Below are positions 1 through 6,455 of a stretch of 64,000 nt of DNA, piece after piece (position 1 is the first letter of the stretch; each line of letters begins with the position of its first letter). A model generated the notes under the pieces. The model was not told the origin of the DNA. It ran no database searches and saw nothing but the letters and a program-made list of their open reading frames with translations. The stretch lies in assembly GCF_023715845.1 (NCBI RefSeq), contig NZ_JAMBOR010000002.1, forward strand, positions 1 to 64,000. The letters are read 5' to 3'. The position numbers and the translations under genes were made by a program. The DNA comes from Fictibacillus phosphorivorans. Its GTDB lineage: Bacteria > Bacillota > Bacilli > Bacillales > Fictibacillaceae.

Positions 1-127
1 AGAATTTTACAATACAGAAAGATATCAATGGACATTAAGCAGAATGACCCCGGAACAATTCCGAGGTCATCTAATAGCTGCTTAAATGGACTTTTTATAA
101 ACTGTCTAATTTAAAGGGAACAGTTCA
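1..127 (+). mobile_element. Right end of an IS3-family element (copy 1)
   Basis: This is the right-hand end of an IS3-family (IS150 group) insertion sequence whose left part lies outside the window. It carries the last 27 codons of the transposase, then a terminal repeat ending in CAGTTCA at 121-127. The end matches the right end of the complete element at 27307-28794, with TTTTATAAACTGTCTA in both copies, but several substitutions show that the two are related and not identical. Its transposase runs on the plus strand, opposite to the second copy. Confidence 0.8.
2..85 (+). CDS. IS3-family transposase OrfB, 3' end (partial)
   Basis: This is the C-terminal tail of an IS3-family DDE integrase, cut by the left edge of the window. 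The frame starting at base 2 reads RYQWTLSRMTPEQFRGHLIAA before TAA at 83-85. It aligns with the tail of the complete OrfB at 27350, which reads RYQWGLKKMTPEQFRGYLLA. The catalytic residues lie upstream of the window, so activity cannot be judged. Confidence 0.8.
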   Translation, partial: EFYNTERYQWTLSRMTPEQFRGHLIAA

Positions 128-150
128 ATGGACAAACCCATCTTTTTTGG
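128..150 (+). terminator. Possible right half of a terminator cut by the IS end
   Basis: Directly after the IS end the sequence is ATGGACAAACCCATC followed by six T. This resembles the descending arm and T tract of a plus-strand intrinsic terminator. The ascending arm would lie beyond the other end of the insertion, outside the window, so the assignment is tentative. Confidence 0.3.
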
Positions 151-176
151 ATATAGCGGTTATCACCTTACATACG

Positions 177-1559
177 TTATCCATCTAATGCATTGATCGC
201 TTCAACGATTATAACTTCTTCTTCCTCAGTAACTGTCCTGAGATCAAGACGTACTTCTTCATCCTTTATCCGTACAATGATCGGTATATGGTTATCGCGT
301 AAAAGGTTAGCCAAATAAGACGCGCCATTATCATGTTTTAAAACCAAACAGGAAGTTGGGAGTCTAACTTCGGGCATTGTGCCACCGCCCACTTTTGAAA
401 AGTCATCTGTAATACTAATCTCCAGATTAGGGCGCGGAATAATTTGATCTTTTATCCTACGGGTTCTCATCTTAATCTCATAAGGTGTTTTTAAAATATC
501 CCTAACTGTCGGAATAGATAAAATTTCTTCATTAAGATAGGCATTCAAGGTTTCATTCAATGCCGCGATCGTAAATTTATCGACACGAAGGACACGAGCG
601 AGCTGATGTTTCTTTAAAATATCGATATATTTCTTTTTACCAGCGATGATACCTGCCTGCGGCCCACCTAACAGTTTATCTCCGCTAAATGAAACTAAAT
701 CAATCCCTTGATCGATTATCGAAGAAACCACTGGCTCTTCACCTATTCCATGTGATTGAAATGGATAAAGTGCCCCACTCCCTAAATCTTCATAAATAAT
801 AACTTCTGGTGAATTTTTTTTAAGTTTCCTTAATTCTTCAGAAGAAACACTTTTTGTGAATCCAATCACTTTAAAGTTGCTCGTATGTACTTTCATAACC
901 ATCGCTGTATTATCAGACATCGCGTTTTCATAGTCAGCATAATGCGTTTTATTTGTTGTACCTACCTCTTTTAACCGTGCTCCGCTCTCTTCCATGATCG
1001 ATGAAACACGGAAGGAACCTCCGATCTCAACAAGTTCACCTCGGGAAACAATAACTTCCCTGTTTTTTGCTAGAGCCTTTAAGATGAGATAAACTGCTGC
1101 AGCATTATTATTTACAACGAGAGCAGCTTCGGCACCAGTGGTTCGTTTGATTAAGTCTTCTGTCAGGTCGTGTCTTGACCCTCTCTTTCCTTGTTCAAGG
1201 TTATACTCCAGATTTGAATACATAAAAGCGGTTTCGGTCATTCTTGCAACTGCCTTCTCACTTAGCCTGGATCTTCCCAGGTTCGTATGTATGACGACAC
1301 CGCTCGCGTTGATGACTTTGTGGATCTGATTATTATGACTGCCTAATTTTTTTATTACGGTTTGTTTTATGAGTTCATGGATATCAGTGTTCAAGTCAAC
1401 GGCATGTAAATCATGTTGAATACGAGTTCGCCAAAGCGCGACCGTATCTCGAACAGTACGTGTTATTTCCTTCTCATTGATACCATTCACTTCAATACTG
1501 ATTTCTTTCGTTATTTCATGAACTGAAGGCAATTGCCTTAAAAGGTCAGACTTGTGCAA
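177..1559 (-). CDS. selA: L-seryl-tRNA(Sec) selenium transferase SelA
   Basis: SelA is the PLP enzyme that converts Ser-tRNA(Sec) to Sec-tRNA(Sec) using selenophosphate made by SelD. The 460-residue length is normal. The N-terminal SelA domain (LRQLPSVHEITKE) is followed by the fold-type I domain with VINASGVVIHTNLGRS near residue 85 and the PLP-lysine motif SFSGDKLLGGPQAG near residue 290. The start is TTG at 1559, preceded by AGGAGGAG with good spacing. The gene lies 54 bp downstream of the SelW-like selenoprotein on the same strand and is probably co-transcribed with it. A hairpin in that gap covers its ribosome-binding site. No intact terminator is visible after the gene, where the IS end begins about 50 bp away. 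Confidence 0.97.
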   Translation of the reverse strand: MHKSDLLRQLPSVHEITKEISIEVNGINEKEITRTVRDTVALWRTRIQHDLHAVDLNTDIHELIKQTVIKKLGSHNNQIHKVINASGVVIHTNLGRSRLSEKAVARMTETAFMYSNLEYNLEQGKRGSRHDLTEDLIKRTTGAEAALVVNNNAAAVYLILKALAKNREVIVSRGELVEIGGSFRVSSIMEESGARLKEVGTTNKTHYADYENAMSDNTAMVMKVHTSNFKVIGFTKSVSSEELRKLKKNSPEVIIYEDLGSGALYPFQSHGIGEEPVVSSIIDQGIDLVSFSGDKLLGGPQAGIIAGKKKYIDILKKHQLARVLRVDKFTIAALNETLNAYLNEEILSIPTVRDILKTPYEIKMRTRRIKDQIIPRPNLEISITDDFSKVGGGTMPEVRLPTSCLVLKHDNGASYLANLLRDNHIPIIVRIKDEEVRLDLRTVTEEEEVIIVEAINALDG

Positions 1560-1566
1560 ATGAAAC

Positions 1567-1605
1567 TCCTCCTAAAAGGCTTAAATAGATATCCTTAAAG
1601 GAGGA
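1567..1605 (-). promoter_or_regulatory. Hairpin sequestering the selA Shine-Dalgarno site
   Basis: On the minus strand TCCTCCTTTAAGG (1605-1593) can pair with CCTTTTAGGAGGA (1579-1567) across a 13-nt loop: 11 of 13 positions pair, with two adjacent T/T mismatches. The right arm contains the whole selA Shine-Dalgarno sequence AGGAGGA. The hairpin begins 8 nt after the stop codon of the upstream selenoprotein, so a ribosome terminating there would open it. No T tract follows, so it is not a standard terminator. The pairing is seen directly; the regulatory role is inferred. Confidence 0.5.
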
Positions 1606-1613
1606 ATTTCCAT

Positions 1614-1850
1614 TTAAGCTTTTAATTTTTCAAGTTCTTGAATGATAAATTCATGATCTGGGAACTCGCCAGTTTCTTTTTTCGAATAAATATTTTTGCC
1701 ATTAACCGATACTTCGAAGACCCCGCCTGAACTTGGTATAAGTTCCAGGGAAGGTATTGTTGAGCGGAAATGGCTGAAAAGGTCTTCCGCGAGACTCGCG
1801 GCTTTTGGTGCAAAGTTTCACATCATGCAGAATTCAATACTAATTTTCAT
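1614..1850 (-). CDS. SelW/Rdx-family selenoprotein with in-frame UGA (Sec11)
   Basis: This 78-residue protein is seen only when TGA at 1818-1820 is read as selenocysteine. It begins MKISIEFCMMU and ends EFIIQELEKLKA. Cys8-Met-Met-Sec11 is the CxxU redox motif of the Rdx family (SelW, SelT, SelH), placed after the first beta strand as usual. The conserved SSGGVFEV segment and C-terminal helix also fit. The family is thought to have thioredoxin-like thiol/selenol redox activity; the substrate is unknown. The start is ATG at 1850 behind AAGGAGG; an in-frame ATG at 1853 is an alternative. A hairpin follows the UGA. The gene is divergent from selD and leads into selA. Without read-through only a 10-residue peptide would be made. 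Confidence 0.9.
1787..1801 (-). promoter_or_regulatory. Bacterial SECIS hairpin of the SelW-like gene
   Basis: On the minus strand CCGCGA-GTC-TCGCGG forms a perfect 6-bp, GC-rich stem with loop GUC, starting 17 nt after the UGA at 1820-1818. Bacterial SECIS elements are short hairpins within the coding region, a few tens of nt after UGA, with a G and U at the start of the apical loop for SelB binding. Position, stem and loop fit that description. Confidence 0.65.
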
Positions 1851-1894
1851 CATTCATCCTCCTTTTTAACACTATTTTAGTATATCCTTAGCCA

Positions 1895-1915
1895 ATAAAC
1901 AAAAAAATTGTTTAT
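1895..1915. promoter_or_regulatory. Inverted repeat in the selD/selW divergent promoter region
   Basis: ATAAACAA and TTGTTTAT form 8-bp arms around an A-only spacer of five bases. The repeat lies in the 92-bp gap between the divergent SelW-like gene and selD. A TATACT hexamer overlaps its right edge (1913-1918) and could be a selD -10 box, but no good -35 box is seen. It may be a regulator site; AT-rich chance symmetry is the alternative. Confidence 0.3.
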
Positions 1916-1942
1916 ACTACCTTTAGGAGGTGCGTTAAACCT

Positions 1943-2998
1943 ATGACAAGTAATGATAAAATAAAACTTACTCATCTTTCATCAAAAGGTGGTTGAGGCT
2001 GCAAAATTGGTCCTGAAGACCTGGCGCAAGTTTTGCGTCACTTACCAGAAAGAGAATATGACCCTAACCTATTAGTGGGGCTTGATACATCTGATGATGC
2101 TGGAGTCTATAAACTAACGGACGAACTCGCTATGATTCAGACAGTTGATTTCTTTACTCCGATCGTTGATGATCCATATATGTTCGGCCAGATTGCTGCT
2201 GCAAATTCATTAAGCGATGTCTATGCAATGGGCGGACGTCCTACTACCGTCATGAATATCGTTGGTTTTCCGATTGGAGTATTAGGTCATGATGTATTGG
2301 CAGAAATTCTTAAAGGTGCTTCTGATAAAGTAAAGGAATCTGGCGCGGTTCTTGTAGGAGGGCATTCCATTGACGATGCTGAACCGAAATTCGGTTTATC
2401 TGTAACTGGGCTTGTTCACCCTTCAAGAGTGTTCAAAAATATTGGTGCACGACCTGGGGACGCACTCGTTCTTACTAAACCAATCGGTGTCGGGATTCAA
2501 ACTACCGCCATTAAGAAGGACAAGCTAACATCCGAACAACTTGATCTTGTAACCGAAACGATGGCAGAACTAAATAAAACAGCTGCAGAGTGTTTAGAAG
2601 GTCTCTCCCCTAACGCTGTTACTGATGTTACCGGATTCGGCCTGCTCGGACATGCAACAGAAATAGCAAAAGGTACTGAAGATATTACCATTCAAGTTAA
2701 TTTTGAGGACGTTCCAATCCTTCCTGGCACAATAGAACTGGCTCGCGAAGGTGTAGTTCCTGGTGGATCAAAAGCAAACCATCGCTGGATACAAGAAGAC
2801 GTACTGTATGGTGATCATCTTGAGATTTGGCAGCAGCATATTTTATGTGATGCCGTAACTTCCGGAGGGTTACTAGTAAGTCTCCCAGAAAATGAAGCAG
2901 ATGAATATATCAAACGCCTTCATGCTGAAGGAAAAAAGTTTGCACGTATTGTTGGCAAAGTTTCAGAACGAAAAGAAAAACCAATTATTGCAAACTAA
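1943..2998 (+). CDS. selD: Selenophosphate synthetase SelD with in-frame UGA (Sec18)
   Basis: SelD makes selenophosphate from selenide and ATP, the selenium donor for SelA and for SelU. The full gene starts at ATG 1943 behind TTAGGAGGTG and is 351 residues long when TGA at 1994-1996 is decoded as selenocysteine. The N-terminus reads SSKGGUGCKIGP, which places Sec18 at the catalytic Cys/Sec site followed by the conserved lysine at 21. Downstream motifs LDTSDDAGVY, QTVDFFTPIVDD, GGHSIDD and TDVTGFGLLGHATE are typical of the AIRS/SelD fold. Reading from the first methionine after the UGA would remove the active site. A hairpin suited to a bacterial SECIS follows the UGA. The gene is divergent from the selW-selA pair and ends at a terminator shared with phnC. 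Confidence 0.97.
2023..2039 (+). promoter_or_regulatory. Bacterial SECIS hairpin of selD
   Basis: GGCGCAA-GTT-TTGCGTC forms a 7-bp stem (one G-U pair) with loop GUU, the loop lying 34 nt after the UGA at 1994-1996. The loop starts with GU, as does the loop in the SelW-like gene. A weaker hairpin, GGTC/GACC, lies closer to the UGA and is an alternative. Confidence 0.55.
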
Positions 2999-3027
2999 AA
3001 AAACTCCGGGTTTTCCGGAGTTTTTTT
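2997..3027. terminator. Bidirectional terminator between selD and phnC
   Basis: ACTCCGG (3003-3009) pairs with CCGGAGT (3015-3021) around loop GTTTT, with an A tract before and a T tract after. It can therefore end both the plus-strand selD and the minus-strand phn-like transcripts, which converge here. Confidence 0.85.
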
Positions 3028-3763
3028 AGTAGTTATAGGTTTGAGCAAAAGCTTTTTCGTCGAAATTTTCTGGGGAGCCATCAAAAATGAGTCTTCCCTT
3101 TTTTAAAGCGATGATTCGGGTGGCGAACTTTTTTGCGAGACCCACATCATGAACGTTGATGATAGACACCAAATTACGTTTTTCATGCGTATCTTTTAAG
3201 AGATGGAAAATCCTTTCAGCCGTACCTGGATCTAAACTTGCAACAGGTTCATCACCTAGAAATACTTTTGGATTTTGGATGAGGGCTCTAGCTATTGCAA
3301 CCCTTTGCTTTTGTCCCCCGCTCAGATTCTCTACTCTCCTGGTCGGTTCGACTGTAAGTTCCACTTGATTGATCGCCTCTATAGCAGACATCCTTTCACT
3401 TGAATTAAATAACCCAAGCAAATTTTCATAGGATTTCTTATAGCCGAATAATCCGGTTAGAATGTTTTGAACAACACTCATCCTAGGGATCAAGTTAAAA
3501 TGCTGAAAAATCATCCCTGTTTTACGTCGAACTTCTAAATTCTCCTTAGGGGACATTTCAGTGAGCGATTTATCGCCCCATTTTATGGTGCCTTCTGTTA
3601 CCGGCTGGAGTCCATTTATGCAACGAATAAAGGTAGATTTCCCTGCACCACTCTTTCCGAGTACACAAACAAATTCGCCTTTATTAAACGCGATGTTCAA
3701 ATCCTTCAAAGCTGGTTCTGAGGCACCAGGATATAAAACTGACACATTTTCAAATTTGATCAT
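3026..3763 (-). CDS. phnC: PhnC-like ABC transporter ATP-binding protein
   Basis: This is the ATPase of a phosphonate-type (PhnCDE) uptake ABC transporter, acting on the inner face of the membrane. At 245 residues it has Walker A GKSGAGKST, the Q-loop MIFQHFNL, signature LSGGQKQR, Walker B VFLGDEPVASLD and the H-loop histidine in NVHDVGLA. It is the last gene of the minus-strand group selB, glycosyltransferase, phnD, phnE, phnC, with 8 bp between phnE and phnC. The family transports phosphonates, phosphite and related oxyanions. No phosphonate catabolic gene is present, and the operon starts with selB, so a selenium substrate is inferred. Confidence 0.9.
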   Translation of the reverse strand: MIKFENVSVLYPGASEPALKDLNIAFNKGEFVCVLGKSGAGKSTFIRCINGLQPVTEGTIKWGDKSLTEMSPKENLEVRRKTGMIFQHFNLIPRMSVVQNILTGLFGYKKSYENLLGLFNSSERMSAIEAINQVELTVEPTRRVENLSGGQKQRVAIARALIQNPKVFLGDEPVASLDPGTAERIFHLLKDTHEKRNLVSIINVHDVGLAKKFATRIIALKKGRLIFDGSPENFDEKAFAQTYNY

Positions 3764-3771
3764 CTTACCAC

Positions 3772-4530
3772 CTAAATTACCTTTTCCCGTATTTTTCCGC
3801 CAATGTAATCTACAAGAATCACCATGATCATAATTAATAGAACATCTACAGACACTAGCTGATATTGGAATGTCTTAAAATGAATAAATAGCTGCTGCCC
3901 GATTCCGCCGCCGCCAATCATCCCTAATATGAGGGAAGTCCTGATCGCGACTTCAAATCGGTAAAAATATTGAGACAATACATTTGGCCAAATTTGCGGC
4001 AGGATGGCGAAGAGATTTCCGATCCAACGATTAGCTCCTACGGCAGACATGGCTTCCATCGGACCTTTATCAGATGCTTCAATCAATTCTGAGATGAGTT
4101 TACCTAGCACCCCTATATTATGCAGAACAATTGCAATTACTGCCGGAAATGGGCCGAGCCCTAACGTAGTTAATAATATTAAACCAAAAACAAATTCAGG
4201 GACCGATCGCAAAAAACTAAGATAAAACCTAGTTGTGGTGAAGACCAAACGATGGCCGCTCGTATTTCGTGCTGCTAGAAAACTCAACGGAAGTCCGATA
4301 ATTAAACCGAACAAACTCCCTAAAAATGCGATTGCAATCGTTAAAAGACTTTCTTGAAATAAGTACGGAAGACTTTCTAAGTTCATGGGAAACCATTTTG
4401 ATAAAAAGTCTCCCATGTTTTTAAAGTCTTGAAATTTAGAAAGGTCGAACTCTGTCAATCTCATACAAAAACCTGCAAGAATACCAATGATGAGATAGAC
4501 AATGAACTGTCTCTTTTTAAACCAAACCAT
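3772..4530 (-). CDS. phnE: PhnE-like ABC transporter permease
   Basis: This is the membrane permease of the PhnCDE-like importer. The 252-residue protein has an N-terminal membrane segment (FIVYLIIGILAGF), then a binding-protein-dependent permease domain with several hydrophobic helices and the EAA-loop region EASDKGPMEAMSAVGANRWIG. The C-terminus, with RTSLILGMIGGGGIGQQL, is typical of PhnE. A single permease gene implies a homodimer. It lies 9 bp after phnD. Substrate identity cannot be read from the permease; location in the sel operon suggests selenium. Confidence 0.9.
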   Translation of the reverse strand: MVWFKKRQFIVYLIIGILAGFCMRLTEFDLSKFQDFKNMGDFLSKWFPMNLESLPYLFQESLLTIAIAFLGSLFGLIIGLPLSFLAARNTSGHRLVFTTTRFYLSFLRSVPEFVFGLILLTTLGLGPFPAVIAIVLHNIGVLGKLISELIEASDKGPMEAMSAVGANRWIGNLFAILPQIWPNVLSQYFYRFEVAIRTSLILGMIGGGGIGQQLFIHFKTFQYQLVSVDVLLIMIMVILVDYIGGKIREKVI

Positions 4531-4539
4531 TGTTCCCCT

Positions 4540-5427
4540 CTATTCTTTAATCATACCTTCTTTTATAGCTGCCTTACGGATACTTTCATAATCTTTGTTC
4601 TCCGCTTTCGTAAATCCGGTAGCTCCAAATGCATCAAGGATTTCTTTGTCTTTGATATCTAAGAAAATATCTTGCAGCTCTTTAATGGTCTCTTTATCTG
4701 TATTTTTTGAAACTGCCCAAGGATATTGAAACAGTTTTTCAGACTTCCAGATCACTTTAAACTGTTTGCCATCCACTGTTCCTTCTTCAACAAGCTTGTC
4801 ATAAATGGCACTATCAATCGCACCAACATCAACTTGTTTATTTTGAACAGCAAGTGCAGTAGCATCATGTGAACCAGTGAACCTCACGTTTTTAAATTCA
4901 TTATCAGCTTCACTCTTATAGACACCTTCATCCTTCAATTTGATTCCTGGTATCAAGGAACCTGATGTTGAAGAAGGATCACCAAAAGCAAATCTCACAT
5001 TCTTGGCATCTTTTATCATATCGTCAATACTCTCATACTTGCTGTCTTTATGCGTAATTAAATATGCATAATAATAAGGTTCTCCTTTAATCAGTTGTGT
5101 CACGATTGCTTTAGCACCGCTTTTCTCTTGTGCAACAACATAAGTAAGAGGTCCGAAATACGCCATATCGATCTTGTCATAGTTCATTGCTTCTACTACC
5201 CCATTGTAATCAGGGTAAGAGGTGATTTTTACTTCCCTGTCCATTTTTTCACTCAAGATACTTTGAAGTTTATCTAGCGCGCCCTTCATCTCACCTTCTG
5301 TTTGAGCAGGAACAACTCCTATTGTAAACACATTATCCTTCTTGCCAGCGTCCTTTTTTTCTTCCTTTTTACCGCATGCTGCTAGTAATAATGCTAGTAT
5401 TACAAACAATAATCCTATTTTTTTCAT
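4540..5427 (-). CDS. phnD: PhnD-like substrate-binding lipoprotein
   Basis: This is the extracellular solute-binding lipoprotein of the importer. Its 295 residues start with a lipoprotein signal peptide ending in the lipobox LLAAC, giving Cys18 as the lipidated residue, followed by a Lys/Glu-rich linker. PhnD-family motifs are present: YNGVVEAMNYDKIDMAYFGP and FGDPSSTSGSLIPG. These residues in PhnD and PtxB relatives line an oxyanion pocket, so a phosphonate-, phosphite- or selenium-oxyanion-like ligand is plausible. The ATG overlaps the stop of the upstream glycosyltransferase in ATGA, indicating translational coupling. The binding specificity is the least certain and most informative property of the operon. 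Confidence 0.9.
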   Translation of the reverse strand: MKKIGLLFVILALLLAACGKKEEKKDAGKKDNVFTIGVVPAQTEGEMKGALDKLQSILSEKMDREVKITSYPDYNGVVEAMNYDKIDMAYFGPLTYVVAQEKSGAKAIVTQLIKGEPYYYAYLITHKDSKYESIDDMIKDAKNVRFAFGDPSSTSGSLIPGIKLKDEGVYKSEADNEFKNVRFTGSHDATALAVQNKQVDVGAIDSAIYDKLVEEGTVDGKQFKVIWKSEKLFQYPWAVSKNTDKETIKELQDIFLDIKDKEILDAFGATGFTKAENKDYESIRKAAIKEGMIKE

Positions 5428-6452
5428 TCGTTTCTCTCCTTTATCTTTTCATACAAAGTGACGTATGATTGGATTTCCTTTTTTATATTGTGGTTCTCTT
5501 TTACAGTCTGATACCCGTTCCGGATCACTTTTTGTACAAAAATCGGATCTGATAACAGTTTTAATATAGAATCATATAATTCATTGCTATCACGATACAC
5601 AAGACCATTCACTTTATCTTTTACAATACTCGTATTCCCCGTGTTATCTCTCGCGATAACAGGTCTATGTACACTCATAGCTTCCAATAAAGAAGTCGGC
5701 TGCCCTTCTGAAATAGAGGTATTTATCACAATATCCGCCCACTGATAAACTACTTTCATCATAGACAAATCAACTTCAGGCAAATAATGAAGCCACTCAT
5801 ATTTCTTACAAGCACCTCTTACTTCTTCAAATACCGTTTCATCCAGATTTGCACCTATGATCAAAAACACTACCTGCGGATATTCAGCTTTTAATTTTTC
5901 TAAAACAGGTACGGCATTGAGCACATCTTTTACACTCCGCAGACCAGCGGGCAATAAAATTTTTGGTAAACCTTTAGGCAACTTTACCTTCCTATCACCC
6001 TTATGGTCAGGTAAGTAAACGCTTTGCGGAATGATATAAACGTCCTTATCTAAAAATCCGTGATCATTTATGAGTGCTTCTTTTGCCTTATCCGTAAATA
6101 CGGTTATTGCTTTTGCGTTATGCAGGAGCGGAGTATACCTTTTTTCATCTTCTTTTAACGAATGGTTAACATCTGTTCCACCTGAAGTAATGAGGTACGG
6201 TTTATTCAATGCGATCTGTTGTTTTTGAGCCCATCTTAAAAAACGGGCAAACTGTAAGATATGAAAAACATCTGCCTGTTCCATCTTTTCACGAATCTCT
6301 TGTGTAAAAGGTTCTTCTTCGTACGCATAAATATAGACAGAAACATCTACTTGTTGCAGGCCGTATTGGATTCTTCTTGCTGTTGTCGAATTCCCGCGAT
6401 TTTGATGATAATACGGAGTAAAAAACATGACTCGTAATGCACGTTCCTTCAA
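5424..6452 (-). CDS. GT4-type glycosyltransferase in the sel operon
   Basis: This 342-residue protein has two Rossmann-like halves of a GT-B enzyme. The N-terminal half has a glycine-rich loop, NRGNSTTARR, near residue 19, and the C-terminal half has the retaining GT4 signature SEGQPTSLLEAM near residue 245, which binds the nucleotide sugar. The start is TTG at 6452, only 3 bp after the selB stop; the gene overlaps phnD by 4 bp. Tight coupling to selB on one side and a transporter on the other implies a selenium role. The GN-x-TA-R loop and SEG..LLEA layout recall SenB, the selenosugar synthase that joins selenophosphate to a sugar, but I recall this only in outline. An ordinary cell-surface glycosyltransferase remains possible. 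Confidence 0.8.
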   Translation of the reverse strand: MKERALRVMFFTPYYHQNRGNSTTARRIQYGLQQVDVSVYIYAYEEEPFTQEIREKMEQADVFHILQFARFLRWAQKQQIALNKPYLITSGGTDVNHSLKEDEKRYTPLLHNAKAITVFTDKAKEALINDHGFLDKDVYIIPQSVYLPDHKGDRKVKLPKGLPKILLPAGLRSVKDVLNAVPVLEKLKAEYPQVVFLIIGANLDETVFEEVRGACKKYEWLHYLPEVDLSMMKVVYQWADIVINTSISEGQPTSLLEAMSVHRPVIARDNTGNTSIVKDKVNGLVYRDSNELYDSILKLLSDPIFVQKVIRNGYQTVKENHNIKKEIQSYVTLYEKIKERNE

Positions 6453-6455
6453 TAC

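Noticed and set aside
1138-1329. Plus-strand frame inside selA
   Set aside because: It lies entirely antisense to a conserved coding sequence with no SD; it is a shadow of selA.
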